Positions 8,013 to 16,750 of a stretch of 64,000 bases of DNA are shown in pieces (the first letter of the stretch is position 1; every line of letters starts with the position of its first letter). The DNA is from Paludifilum halophilum (GTDB taxonomy: Bacteria > Bacillota > Bacilli > Thermoactinomycetales > DSM-45169): positions 216,996 to 280,995 of the forward strand of contig NZ_NOWF01000002.1 in assembly GCF_002245355.1 (NCBI RefSeq). The letters are read 5' to 3'. Made by a program: the position numbers and the translations under genes. The notes below the pieces were generated by a model that worked only from the letters and a program-made list of their open reading frames with translations, had not been told where the DNA came from and searched no databases.

Positions 8013-8388
8013 ATTTCACCCATCCAGTCCTATCTACCTCCAGCTGGCTGAACGGATCAACCGACAGATCCTCCGCCGGGAATTGAGGCCCGGGGATAAA
8101 CTCCCCTCCGTCCGGGAGATGGCGATTCAGTCCCATGTCAACCCGAATACTGTGAATCGGACATACAGCGAATTGGAGAGGATGGGGATCGTGGAAAGCA
8201 GGAGGGGACAGGGCACTTTTATCACGGAAGATGAGAAACGGTTGTCGCAACTGCGGGAAGATCTCAGAAACCGGCAGATCGAGTTCTTCGTCCGCGCCAT
8301 GGGAGAAATGGGCTTCAACCCGGAGGAGATTGTCTCTGGTCTGCAAGATTACTTGAAACAGCAAAGAGACAGGGGGAAGGAAGAGTGA
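8002..8388 (+). CDS. GntR-family transcriptional regulator, YtrA subfamily
   Basis: 128 residues. The N-terminal winged helix-turn-helix (about 10-75) has the GntR signature: PIYLQLAERI, then LRPGDKLPSVREMA, then NPNTVNRTYSELERMG and GQGTFI. The C-terminal part is only about 45 residues (two helices), the short dimerisation tail that defines the YtrA group. It starts at TTG 8002, overlapping the small ORF before it, and its last codons overlap the ATPase at 8385. It very likely binds the GTACTA-N6-TAGTAC operator at 7033 and represses its own operon until an antibiotic-like signal arrives. Confidence 0.9.
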   Translation: MSDEFHPSSPIYLQLAERINRQILRRELRPGDKLPSVREMAIQSHVNPNTVNRTYSELERMGIVESRRGQGTFITEDEKRLSQLREDLRNRQIEFFVRAMGEMGFNPEEIVSGLQDYLKQQRDRGKEE

Positions 8389-9101
8389 TCCGGCTTCAGG
8401 GAGTTTCCAAGCGGTATCTTCGAAAAAAAGCCTTGATGGATGTTGATCTCCAACTTCCGACAGGAAAAATCATCGGCGTGATCGGTGAAAACGGAAGTGG
8501 AAAATCAACGATGCTCAAATTGATCTCCGGACTGGTTCGGCCGAGCTCCGGCACAGTCACGGTGGACGGTGAGAAGGTCGACCGGCGCACTGCCCGCAAG
8601 GTATCCTACCTGTCGGAACTGGATACCTATTATCCTTTTTTTACAGTACAGGAGACCATCGATTATTACGCTTCCCAGTTTGCTGATTTCGACGGGGAGA
8701 CATCGAAGGAGATTTTGAGCTTCATGGGGGTGGATCCGGCACAGAAGGTGAAGCACCTGTCCAAGGGATACCGGAGCCGGGTGAAGATCCTGCTCGTTCT
8801 CTCCCGCAAAGTTCCTTACATCCTGATGGACGAACCCTTGTCAGGACTGGATCCGATGGTACGGGACTCCATTATCAAAGGGTTGATCTCTTTCGTCGAC
8901 TTGGAGAAACAGACTGTTGTCCTGACCACCCACGAGGTGAACGAGATGGAACCTCTTCTCGATATGATCGTGGCGGTCCGCGACGGGGAAGTGATCAAGG
9001 TAGCCGACGTAGAAGAACTGCGCAGGACAGAAAACAAAAGCATCGCCGAATGGATGAACGACGTTTACGCAGGAAACACCTGCCGCTCGTTACCAAGCTG
9101 A
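8385..9101 (+). CDS. ABC transporter ATP-binding protein (YtrB-like)
   Basis: 238 residues: Walker A GENGSGKST (about 33-41), signature-like LSKGYRSR (about 124-131, with K replacing one G of LSGG), Walker B YILMDEP (about 145-151) and switch His in TTHEVNE. The short, variant signature is usual for YtrB/YhcG-type exporters. The gene overlaps gntR by four bases (start GTG 8385), so the two are translationally coupled. It would energise the permease at 7098. Confidence 0.9.
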   Translation: MIRLQGVSKRYLRKKALMDVDLQLPTGKIIGVIGENGSGKSTMLKLISGLVRPSSGTVTVDGEKVDRRTARKVSYLSELDTYYPFFTVQETIDYYASQFADFDGETSKEILSFMGVDPAQKVKHLSKGYRSRVKILLVLSRKVPYILMDEPLSGLDPMVRDSIIKGLISFVDLEKQTVVLTTHEVNEMEPLLDMIVAVRDGEVIKVADVEELRRTENKSIAEWMNDVYAGNTCRSLPS

Positions 9102-9114
9102 AGGAGGAAGGAAC

Positions 9115-10041
9115 ATGGAAAATCAACCGGTCTTGCAGATTCGCCACCTAACCAAGCAAATCGGTAACAAAAAAATCGTCGAAGACGTGACCCTGGACAT
9201 TTATCCGGGTGAAGTCTTCGGTTTCTTGGGTCCCAACGGCGCAGGCAAAACAACAACGATTCGCATGATTGTCGGTCTGATCTCGATTACAGCGGGAGAC
9301 GTGATCATTCGGGGAACCAACCTCAAGCAAAACTTCGAAAAAGCAATCGCCCATGTGGGCGGAATTGTGGAAAATCCGGAAATGTATAAGTTTTTAACCG
9401 GCCGGCAAAACCTGATTCATTACTGGCGCATGTGCGACGGGGTGAAAAAGGAGCGCATCGATGAAGTAGTCCGCCTCGTCGGTTTGGAACAGCGGATCCA
9501 CGACCCGGTCAAAACTTATTCCTTGGGCATGCGGCAGCGGCTGGGAGTAGCTCAGGCACTGCTTCATTCCCCTTCCCTGTTGATTTTGGACGAACCCACC
9601 AACGGATTGGATCCCGCCGGAATCCGGGAGATCCGGGAATACTTGAGAAAATGGGCTCGGGAAGAAAACCTGGCGGTTATGGTCTCCAGCCATCTGCTTT
9701 CCGAAATGGAGATGATGTGTGACCGGATCGGAATCATCCAGAACGGGAAACTGATCGATGTCAAGAAGGTGGGGGATTTTGTCGGAGAGGAAGAACAGTT
9801 GAACGTGATCTACACCGTCGAACCGGCGGCGGAGGCCAAAATGTGCTTGAAACAGCTCTTGCCGGGTCAAACCCCTGAAGTCACCCCGCAGGGTCTGCAA
9901 GTCACACTGTCCCGGGAGCAAATCCCACAGATCAATGCCGAATTGGTGAAACGGGACATTGCTGTCTACGGCATTCAAACCGCCACCAAAACACTAGAAG
10001 ACAAATTCCTGGAAGTGACAGGAGGGAATCAGATTGTTTAA
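9115..10041 (+). CDS. ABC transporter ATP-binding protein (BcrA-like)
   Basis: 308 residues: Walker A GPNGAGKTT (about 40-48), signature YSLGMRQRL (about 138-146), Walker B LLILDEPTNGLDP (about 158-170), H-loop SSHLLSEME. The C-terminal 80-residue extension is typical of BcrA/lantibiotic-immunity ATPases. The ATG at 9115 follows GAAGGAGGAAGGAAC. The 3' end overlaps the start of the permease at 10034, so the pair forms a second exporter in the same operon. A role in resistance to peptide antibiotics is inferred from family and context. Confidence 0.9.
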   Translation: MENQPVLQIRHLTKQIGNKKIVEDVTLDIYPGEVFGFLGPNGAGKTTTIRMIVGLISITAGDVIIRGTNLKQNFEKAIAHVGGIVENPEMYKFLTGRQNLIHYWRMCDGVKKERIDEVVRLVGLEQRIHDPVKTYSLGMRQRLGVAQALLHSPSLLILDEPTNGLDPAGIREIREYLRKWAREENLAVMVSSHLLSEMEMMCDRIGIIQNGKLIDVKKVGDFVGEEEQLNVIYTVEPAAEAKMCLKQLLPGQTPEVTPQGLQVTLSREQIPQINAELVKRDIAVYGIQTATKTLEDKFLEVTGGNQIV

Positions 10042-10987
10042 ATTCGCCCGCTTGATCCAAAACGAAAACATGAAGATCTACCGGCGCATCGGCACCTGGG
10101 TGATGATCGGTCTCCTGTTGCTGGCCTCGCTCGGCGTGGCCGCCATCACGAAATACAATGCCATCCAACAACAAAACACCGACTGGAAACAAAACCTGAT
10201 TCAACAGAATCGCGGTTTGGAAAAAACAATGAGTGAGCAACAGATGACCGATTCTGTTCACGAGCAGTTGAAGGAGCAATACGCGATCAACCAACATCGG
10301 ATTGAAAACGACATCGCACCGGCAGAAAACACCCTGTGGGGATTCATGAATCGAACGGTGGACCTGACTTCCCTGATCACTCTGTTCACTGTCATCGTCG
10401 GGGCCACCAGTGTCGCTGGTGAATTCTCCTGGGGTACAGTCAAATTACTTCTGATCCGCTCTGTGACCCGAACCAAGATCCTGCTGTCCAAATACCTGTC
10501 GACGTTGCTCTTCGCCCTCAGCCTTTTAGCAATCCTGTTCCTCTTCTCCTTCCTATTGGGATCCGCTTTTTTCGGAATCGGCGATTGGGGTTCGCCCTAT
10601 CTCACCTATGAAAACGGACAAGTGGCGGAAAAGAGTATGGTCGTCCATGTAATCAGTCTGTTCGGTCTGGAATGTGTCAACCTTTTGTTGATGGTCACTT
10701 TCGCCTTTATGATCTCCACGGTATTCCGGTCCAGTTCCTTGGCGATCGGACTTTCCATCTTCCTGATGTTTACCGGTTCCACGGCGGTCGGGGTACTGGC
10801 CGGATTGGATCAGGAATGGGGGAAATATCTTCTGTTCGCCAATACGGACCTCACCCAGTATGTCGACGGACAACCGATGTTTCAGGGAATGTCTCTTTCT
10901 TTTTCCATCACCGTGTTGACGGTTTACTTCCTTCTTTTCAACACGATTTCGTGGCTGTTATTCAATAAGCGGGACGTAGCGGGCTAG
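10034..10987 (+). CDS. ABC transporter permease, ABC-2/BcrB-like
   Basis: 317 residues with an N-terminal membrane segment (about 20-40), a polar, Gln-rich extracellular loop (about 45-100, predicted coiled coil) and five more spans from about residue 115. This is the usual plan of ABC-2 permeases that pair with BcrA-type ATPases. It starts at TTG 10034, eight bases inside the end of the ATPase gene, behind AGGAGGGAATCAGA. It is the last gene of the operon; no clear terminator is seen before the next gene. Confidence 0.88.
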   Translation: MFKFARLIQNENMKIYRRIGTWVMIGLLLLASLGVAAITKYNAIQQQNTDWKQNLIQQNRGLEKTMSEQQMTDSVHEQLKEQYAINQHRIENDIAPAENTLWGFMNRTVDLTSLITLFTVIVGATSVAGEFSWGTVKLLLIRSVTRTKILLSKYLSTLLFALSLLAILFLFSFLLGSAFFGIGDWGSPYLTYENGQVAEKSMVVHVISLFGLECVNLLLMVTFAFMISTVFRSSSLAIGLSIFLMFTGSTAVGVLAGLDQEWGKYLLFANTDLTQYVDGQPMFQGMSLSFSITVLTVYFLLFNTISWLLFNKRDVAG

Positions 10988-11080
10988 CCAACGATCCCGC
11001 CCAATATTGCGCAATCGGCCGGAACATACTATGATGAAAAGGAATCTTCGGGAATGATCGTCAAAGGAGGAGCACTGATT

Positions 11081-11422
11081 ATGGTCATAGAAGACGCCGG
11101 AATCAAAGGGATTACAAAAACCTTCGGTGAAGTGGAAAAAGTGATGTTCCAGGCGGGATTTGTCCGTGCCGGAGCCTGGGACTACGACAAGGCCAGCTTT
11201 GATATGAAATTTTCCAATGAAGAATCGGACTTTTACCTGCGGATTCCCGCTTATGCCGTAAGTGGGCGCTTGGAAAACCCCAAAGCCGAAGTGGAACTGG
11301 ATCATCCGATTTTTATGCGCCACCTCTTCCCCCATGGATTGGACAGAAACGCTGAAATTCCCGAGGATTTCCGGGAAAGAATCGATCAAGCCATTACCGA
11401 GGTGAGAGAAGGGTTGTCCTGA
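11081..11422 (+). CDS. YugN-like family protein
   Basis: 113 residues from ATG 11081, which is preceded by a strong CAAAGGAGG ten bases away; an ATG at 11054 would add nine residues but lacks a site. The sequence has the YugN pattern of an N-terminal strand-helix pair, then FVRAGAWDYDKASFDMKF, then DFYLRIPAYAVSGRL, followed by HPIFMRHLFPHGLD. The family is small, cytosolic and uncharacterised, found in Bacillales. It stands alone with its own terminator. Confidence 0.8.
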   Translation: MVIEDAGIKGITKTFGEVEKVMFQAGFVRAGAWDYDKASFDMKFSNEESDFYLRIPAYAVSGRLENPKAEVELDHPIFMRHLFPHGLDRNAEIPEDFRERIDQAITEVREGLS

Positions 11423-11440
11423 TCCACCGAAAGAACCGAT

Positions 11441-11491
11441 GACCGAACTTCCTGTTAGATGCTTTGTCCTGCCGGAGGTTCGGTCTTTTTT
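11441..11491 (+). terminator. Rho-independent terminator
   Basis: GACCGAAC (11441-11448) pairs with GTTCGGTC (11478-11485) and a T run follows. It closes the yugN-like gene. Confidence 0.8.
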
Positions 11492-11539
11492 CATGTAAGA
11501 AGACCGGCACCCGGCCGGTCACTCTCCCAAACATCTTTT

Positions 11540-11920
11540 CTATTTGACGACACGTTCCAAATCGCCGCCTTGCTCTTCTTTAAAGTCGACCCCTTCCACC
11601 TTGATGTTAACCTCCACCACCGACAACCCTGTCATCGTCTCAACGGCTTCCTTCACATTCTCCTGTAGCTCGCGGCAAATTTCGTGGATCTTCACTCCGT
11701 ACTCCACAATGACTCGGAGATCGATGGCCGTTTCTACCTGCCCCACTTCCACGGAAACGCCCCGGGTGACATTTTTACCGCCCACCCGTTTCGCCCAACC
11801 CTCCGTGATTCCGCCGGACATGCTGGCAACCCCGTTGGTTTTGGTCGCCGCCAAACCGGCGATTACCGCTACGACATCATCCGCAATCCGAATGGCGCCC
11901 TCAGAACCGTTTTCGGACAT
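11540..11920 (-). CDS. Asp23/Gls24-family envelope stress protein
   Basis: 126 residues with the conserved family core: GAIRIADDVVAVIAGLAA near the start, then GVSVEVGQVETAIDLRVIVEYG in the middle and GLSVVEVNIKVEGVDF near the end. These proteins are abundant, cytosolic or membrane-tethered, and linked to cell-envelope stress; Bacillus YqhY is a relative. The ATG at 11920 follows AGGGAGGAAGCG. It is transcribed toward the yugN-like gene (convergent). Confidence 0.9.
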   Translation of the reverse strand: MSENGSEGAIRIADDVVAVIAGLAATKTNGVASMSGGITEGWAKRVGGKNVTRGVSVEVGQVETAIDLRVIVEYGVKIHEICRELQENVKEAVETMTGLSVVEVNIKVEGVDFKEEQGGDLERVVK

Positions 11921-11969
11921 CTCGCTTCCTCCCTTTTATAGGATGGGTATTTAATCCATTATAAGGTTT

Positions 11970-12101
11970 TCACCATGCCCCCGTCGACCATGAGCGTTGT
12001 GAAAAACGTTTGCCAAAACCCTTGAAAGGGTCTGTTTCGACCAAGCCGTTACCGGGCCGGTTGCTACTTCCCGTTTTTCTTTCTTTGATCAATTTTTCCA
12101 T
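11970..12101 (-). CDS. possible 43-residue basic peptide
   Basis: An open frame from ATG 12101 to TGA 11970 with GCGGTGG just before the start and a TATAAT hexamer about 20 bases further up on the same strand. The peptide is basic and Gly/Ser/Trp-rich, with no recognisable family. Spacing of both signals is imperfect and the frame is short, so it may be chance. I include it because the intergenic space is otherwise empty. Confidence 0.25.
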   Translation of the reverse strand: MEKLIKERKTGSSNRPGNGLVETDPFKGFGKRFSQRSWSTGAW

Positions 12102-12167
12102 CCACCGCTTCGCGGTTGTTTTATTATACCACGAAGGGGGAGCTTCCCCAAATGAAGGAACCGGGCT

Positions 12168-12983
12168 TTAATCCACCCGATAACCGGCGATACGGACCAC
12201 AGTGCGCACCTGGGGATGCTGCAGATTGACATAATATCCATAATAAATGTTCCCATCCACCGAGATTTCGTAGGGTTCCAAATAACGTCCCTGAAGTAGT
12301 TTGGCGAACAACTGGTTCGCTTCCCCTTCCGTGAGATTTAGTTTTCGATTAAGATCTTTTTTGATCCAGGTGCTGCCGTAACTTTTCCCTGAATTGTTGG
12401 GATCTTCATACCACTCGTAAATCTGGATCAAAGCATCCTGAACCAAGCGGTCCATCCGGGAGAGATTTTGGAATTGGGATATATTTAAAAAGTTGAATAA
12501 ATTATGGGTTTTATCACAAAATTCATGAATCTGGGCGGATTTCGACAGGCTTTCGTCATTGAGGCAAAACAGCTCGACACGTTTCCCTCGGGTCCATAAC
12601 CGGTCCATCAGAGGAATCATATCCTGGTCGGCACTGACGATGACAAATGTAGTCACCTCGGGAATGCGATGAAGGATATCCATGGCATCCAGGCAGAGCT
12701 GGATATCGGCGGCGTTTTTCCTCTCTTCCTCTCCCCTGCCGTTACCGTATACCTGATGGATATGGACTCGCTTTTTTTGCAGACTGGTCATTGACATTTG
12801 TAATTGCTCAAAATCGGCATATACTTCCATCATTCGGATGGCCTGACGTCCGTAATATTCCTGCAGCCGCAGAAACAGATTATGGTGAGACTCCGGATGA
12901 TCCGGATCCATATGATATTTTTTCAACCCGTAATACACATTTTCCAGGTCGATCAATATAGCGATCGATTTATCGACATTCAT
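12168..12983 (-). CDS. NYN-domain (PIN-like) ribonuclease-type protein
   Basis: 271 residues. The N-terminal NYN domain (about 1-155) begins IAILIDLENVYYGLK, with acidic residues at Asp12 and Glu14, and continues through ADFEQ, NAADIQLCLDAMD and SADQDMIPLM. This gives the set of Asp residues expected of a PIN-like metal-dependent nuclease (LabA/DUF88 type). The C-terminal 100 residues resemble a winged-helix/OST-HTH-like RNA-binding module (about 185-255). A role in RNA turnover is inferred. The ATG at 12983 follows GCAGGAGGACTATAGGAT. Confidence 0.85.
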   Translation of the reverse strand: MNVDKSIAILIDLENVYYGLKKYHMDPDHPESHHNLFLRLQEYYGRQAIRMMEVYADFEQLQMSMTSLQKKRVHIHQVYGNGRGEEERKNAADIQLCLDAMDILHRIPEVTTFVIVSADQDMIPLMDRLWTRGKRVELFCLNDESLSKSAQIHEFCDKTHNLFNFLNISQFQNLSRMDRLVQDALIQIYEWYEDPNNSGKSYGSTWIKKDLNRKLNLTEGEANQLFAKLLQGRYLEPYEISVDGNIYYGYYVNLQHPQVRTVVRIAGYRVD

Positions 12984-13121
12984 ATCCTATAGTCCTCCTG
13001 CGGGTTTTGGTAAAGAATATAATGTGATTAAATTCTACAGCCGTTTCTGCGATTCCTTCGTATTTTTCGATAAAAATCGACAAAGGAACAAACACGATAT
13101 ATACCGAGGAGGAAAGAGGCC

Positions 13122-14228
13122 GTGAACCCCAAATGGTTTTACCCTGTCTTGATTGGAATGACACTGTTCAGTGCAATCGCTCACTACTTCTTGGGCAATG
13201 AAATGATCCGCTTTGCCGCCGCTTCTTTTTCCCTGTTGTTTTGGGCCGTTTTGCTGGGAAAAGCGACAGAGAGTACGGCCCATTATGCTGGAGAACGGTT
13301 AGGTGGATTTCTTAATGCCACCTTTGGAAACGCCGCGGAATTGATTATCGCCATTTTTTTGGTTCGTGAAGGGCTGATCGGGATGGTGAAGGCCAGTATT
13401 ACCGGCTCCATCATCGGCAATATGCTCCTGGTTCTGGGCTTAAGTCTTCTCCTGGGCGGCCTGAAGCACAAAACCCAAACCTTTAATCAGATGTTGGCGG
13501 GTCATAACGCTTCCTTAATGATGTTAGCCGTGATTGCTCTGTTTATTTCCGCCGCCTTCTTCAGGGACTTAGCCACCGGTGAAGCCCATCTTTTAAGCCT
13601 GACCATCTCCGGTCTGCTCATCCTCGGTTATCTTCTCTGGTTGCTCTTTTCCATGGTGACACACAAAGAATTGCTGAGCAATACGGCCTCTTCTCCGAGG
13701 GGAAAGGAAGAGGAGGAAATACCGGCCGTAGCCGCGGCGCAAAATCAGGCCTTCACCGAGGAGAAACCGGATTGGTCCCTTAAGATTTCGATCCTCTTAC
13801 TCCTGATATCCACGGTCTTTGTCGCCGTTCAAAGTGAATGGCTGGTGGGAAGCATTGAAGCCGTCGCTCATACCTTGGGTTGGTCCGATTTATTCATCGG
13901 CGCCTTTCTGATCGCCATTATCGGGAACGCCGCCGAACACAGCGCCGCCATCTTCCTGGCTTTAAAGGACCGCGTCGATGCCACGGTGGAAATCGCCATC
14001 GGCAGCAGTTTGCAGATCGCCCTCTTTGTCGCACCCACTCTGGTCTTTATCAGTCTGCTGTTCAGAAAGCCGATGGAATTGATCTTTACCGGATATGAAC
14101 TGGTCGCCATCGCTGTATCCGTCCTGATCGCCACCTCCATCTCCCGGGACGGTTCAACCAACTGGTATGAAGGTGTTCTTCTCCTCATCGTATACGCGAT
14201 TTTGGGCACCGCCTTCTTTATGGCCTGA
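13122..14228 (+). CDS. calcium/proton antiporter (CaCA family, CAX type)
   Basis: 368 residues with about 11 membrane spans in two homologous halves. The family's ion-binding repeats are both present: GNAAELIIAIFLVREG (about 68-83) and GNAAEHSAAIFLALKD (about 267-282). A polar, Glu-rich loop (about 185-212) separates the halves. It exchanges cytosolic Ca2+ for protons; Bacillus YfkE is the nearest named relative. The start is GTG 13122 behind GAGGAGGAAAGAGG. It is divergent from the NYN gene with a shared 138-bp promoter region. Confidence 0.92.
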   Translation: MNPKWFYPVLIGMTLFSAIAHYFLGNEMIRFAAASFSLLFWAVLLGKATESTAHYAGERLGGFLNATFGNAAELIIAIFLVREGLIGMVKASITGSIIGNMLLVLGLSLLLGGLKHKTQTFNQMLAGHNASLMMLAVIALFISAAFFRDLATGEAHLLSLTISGLLILGYLLWLLFSMVTHKELLSNTASSPRGKEEEEIPAVAAAQNQAFTEEKPDWSLKISILLLLISTVFVAVQSEWLVGSIEAVAHTLGWSDLFIGAFLIAIIGNAAEHSAAIFLALKDRVDATVEIAIGSSLQIALFVAPTLVFISLLFRKPMELIFTGYELVAIAVSVLIATSISRDGSTNWYEGVLLLIVYAILGTAFFMA

Positions 14229-14377
14229 TTCGGGAGATATTCCAGAAGGGAAAATTCCACAGATATCCGGGGGATTTATCCGAGCGAAGAGGAGGAACCC
14301 GTGGGGAGCCGCTGATACCCTCTCCATTCCGATTGAATAAAGTATGTTATAAAGTTCCATGCAAAGGGATGACAAAA

Positions 14378-15202
14378 ATGAACACTGGTGAACCTCCAAC
14401 CCGTTTCAAACTGCGGCGGGAAGCTCCAGTGGTAATCGGCGGGGTGGGCGGGAGCGGAACCCGGGTAGTGGCGGAACTGCTGAAGGAGATGGGTTTTTAT
14501 CTGGGAAAGTTAAATACCTCCAACGACAACCGGACCTTTGCTTCCCTGTTTCGCCGACCGCAATGGCTGATCCGAAACCATAAGCGCAATCCCGAAGCCA
14601 TTCACTGGGCGTTCCGCCGATTCGAACGTGAGATGTTCGATTCCGGAGAAGCGGGTCACCCCCGTTATCAAGGCTGGGGATGGAAAAACCCGGTCACCCA
14701 TATCTACTTGAATTTTTTAAATGCCCATTTTCCTCGGATGAAGTACATCCACGTCATCCGTCACGGCTTGGATATCGCCTTCAGCGGAAATAAAAATCAG
14801 CTCCGTCTATGGGGGAAATTGTTTCATATCAAAAAACCCGAAACGCCTCGAATGAAACCCAAATCCTACCTTCAGTACTGGATCCGATCCAACCGACGGG
14901 CGATTCGCCTCGGGCGTCAATTGTTGGGGAATCGGCTGCTTGTACTGAAATACAACGACCTCTGCCTTCATCCGAAACGAGAGATCCACCGAATCATCCG
15001 CTTTTTGGAACTGAACCTCCGCCATATGGATATCCATCGATTGAGCCGGCTGATTCAGCGCCCGGAATCGATCGGCCGATACAAAAAACGGGATCTCAGC
15101 CTTTTCGATACGAAAGAAATTCAAGCCGTCAGAAACTTCGGTTTTGCCGTGGATCCCTTCCACGGAGAAAAAGGAAACCGTTCATCCAAAAAAAGGCGTT
15201 GA
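14378..15202 (+). CDS. sulfotransferase-family protein
   Basis: 274 residues from ATG 14378, nine bases after AAAGGG (ATG 14369 is an alternative). The N-terminus has the PAPS 5'-phosphosulfate loop-like GGVGGSGTRVVAELL (about 18-32), and the middle has the 3'-phosphate segment YIHVIRHGLDIAFSGNKNQ near 125-145. The C-terminal third is very basic. Bacterial members sulfate glycans or small molecules, or are annotated only by fold, so the acceptor is unknown. It is a single gene facing the ylaN terminator. Confidence 0.8.
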   Translation: MNTGEPPTRFKLRREAPVVIGGVGGSGTRVVAELLKEMGFYLGKLNTSNDNRTFASLFRRPQWLIRNHKRNPEAIHWAFRRFEREMFDSGEAGHPRYQGWGWKNPVTHIYLNFLNAHFPRMKYIHVIRHGLDIAFSGNKNQLRLWGKLFHIKKPETPRMKPKSYLQYWIRSNRRAIRLGRQLLGNRLLVLKYNDLCLHPKREIHRIIRFLELNLRHMDIHRLSRLIQRPESIGRYKKRDLSLFDTKEIQAVRNFGFAVDPFHGEKGNRSSKKRR

Positions 15203-15244
15203 CCTGCTGGGCTCACACAGCAAGCCACCGCCTTTGTTCTTACA

Positions 15245-15271
15245 GCAAAAAAGACTCCTTCTTCGGAGCCC
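15245..15271 (-). terminator. Rho-independent terminator of ylaN
   Basis: Minus-strand GGCTCC / GGAGTC stem (one G-T pair) with a six-base loop, then six T residues. It lies 38 bases past the ylaN stop. Confidence 0.75.
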
Positions 15272-15308
15272 TTTCACGATCCATCGAATCATATCATAGA
15301 GCCAATGA

Positions 15309-15605
15309 TCAGCTCTGCTGGTTCGGGGAGGGAAGGACCAAAGAGTAGAGGTGGGCCAGCTTCTGTTCCAGTTCGCTGATGATTTCCCTACCTTGCGCCC
15401 GGGTGATCAAACCGGCACGCACCGCAAAGTCAATCTCCCTGGAAAGGCCGAACATCTGGGTGTCCAGAACTTCCTCGTACAAGGGACACTTCGGGGCAGT
15501 CAGATTATCCAGCTGTACCGCGATCAACTGTTCAATCTTGTTCGCGTCTTCCCTGAGCAATTGCTCAGCCCGCTGGTTCAAATCGGTTTGAATCGGCGTC
15601 GTCAA
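15309..15605 (-). CDS. ylaN: YlaN-family iron homeostasis protein (DUF1507)
   Basis: 98 residues. The core [14 protein letters not shown], then [20 protein letters not shown], then FAVRAGL matches the YlaN family closely. The start at TTG 15605 makes the N-terminus align residue for residue with Bacillus YlaN. Longer frames upstream run back toward the terminator of the phage-tail cluster and are not needed. YlaN is a small essential protein in Bacillus under low iron and has been linked to Fur. It is flanked upstream by the end of the tail cluster, which may have inserted beside it. Confidence 0.92.
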   Translation of the reverse strand: MTTPIQTDLNQRAEQLLREDANKIEQLIAVQLDNLTAPKCPLYEEVLDTQMFGLSREIDFAVRAGLITRAQGREIISELEQKLAHLYSLVLPSPNQQS

Positions 15606-15746
15606 GTGAACCCCCCCATTCAACAGTTTGCTCCCAAACTGTTCGAAAACCTTTCCTCCATTCAAGGTAAGTTTAACATGTCGGTGGAGGTTTTGCAAAA
15701 AAAGCCGGACCCGCAACCGACCCTGTTACCAGGTGAAGCCATAAAA

Positions 15747-15776
15747 AACCGGACGAATCTGAATCTCCGTCCGGTT
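15747..15776 (-). terminator. Terminator of the tail cluster (bidirectional)
   Basis: AACCGGACG / CGTCCGGTT stem with a 12-base loop and T-rich tails on both strands. On the minus strand it falls 59 bases after the Tal stop, closing the tail operon before any lysis gene. Confidence 0.85.
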
Positions 15777-15834
15777 TTCATTTTTTCAGACACGGATCCG
15801 TCGCAGTTTGACTTCCTCTGTATCTCCGTTTCAT

Positions 15835-16750
15835 CTACTGCCGGATAAAACACCGGACCACAAGATCCGCCTCGACACGGATCGGTCCTTCGGCTTCAAA
15901 TACCACCCGGTTTTGCTCGCCGATCCGCAAATAGTCCCCGATGTCCACCTCCTGCTGTACCCGGTCGGAACGAACCGCGAGAGAACCGTTGACGGTGACA
16001 GTCAGAGCAAAGGGCAAAGACAGCTCCGTCCCTTTTTGCCTTTCGGATCCGGTATAAAAGAGACGGGCTTCGTTCACGAACTCGATTTTCCGATCCAGAT
16101 AAAAAGACATCGATGCGGAAACATCGACATCGATCTCTTGATCCAGATTGTCGTGGATGGAAAAAGGAACCCCTTGTCCCCGGTGCAACGAACGGATCTC
16201 ATTTTTCATTCCCCGGATGAGGTCTGACCAGCTCCTCTTCTTTTCCGCCAATTCGATCCCGATCCGGTGACGTTTGTCTTCGTCGTAGTACCGCTCGATT
16301 TTAACAATCCGCTCCCGGATATCGATTCCGAAGCGGGGATGAACGATGTGCGCCGTATCCCCCAGCTCCGGTTCACGGTCGCGGTAAGGCCTCTGTCCCC
16401 ATTCATCTTTCCACTCGGACAAGTCGACCATAGCCGTTTCATAGGTATAATGGGGGTGTTTGTTTTTCTCCAGCAACCGCCGCACTCTCTTCCCGCTCAA
16501 TTTTCTCCGGCATCCCCGTAAACCGATAGACACCGTTCTCCTTCCACCGGATGAAGGTTTGATGCCGCAACCGCTCCAACGCGCGCTCCGGACGGATGTC
16601 AAGGGTGTCGAGTCGGAAGGATTCCAGCGGTGCCTCAAAAGAAAATTCCCCCGCCTTATTCAAAACGCAGGTCTGCTTGTTCTCCCGGGTGCGGGGAATC
16701 GGGCCGATCCGGTTCAGCTTGCAATCAAAGACTTCGATCATCCGCCTCAC
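15835..16750 (-). pseudogene. tail-associated lysin/hub (Tal, prophage endopeptidase tail family), frameshifted and internally deleted
   Basis: Two overlapping frames make up this gene. The first (start GTG 16750, or ATG 16741 reading MIEVFDCKLNRIG) gives about 85 residues of a hub N-terminus ending FIRWKENGVYRFTG. The second (stop at 15835) continues from RVRRLLEKNKHPHYTYET through the LGDTAHIVHPRFGIDIRER strand segment typical of the end of the hub domain, then a C-terminal beta domain. The switch needs a one-base shift near 16480-16495. Intact family members have several hundred more residues between these two parts, so there is also an in-gene deletion. It overlaps the tailspike stop by four bases. 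Confidence 0.75.
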
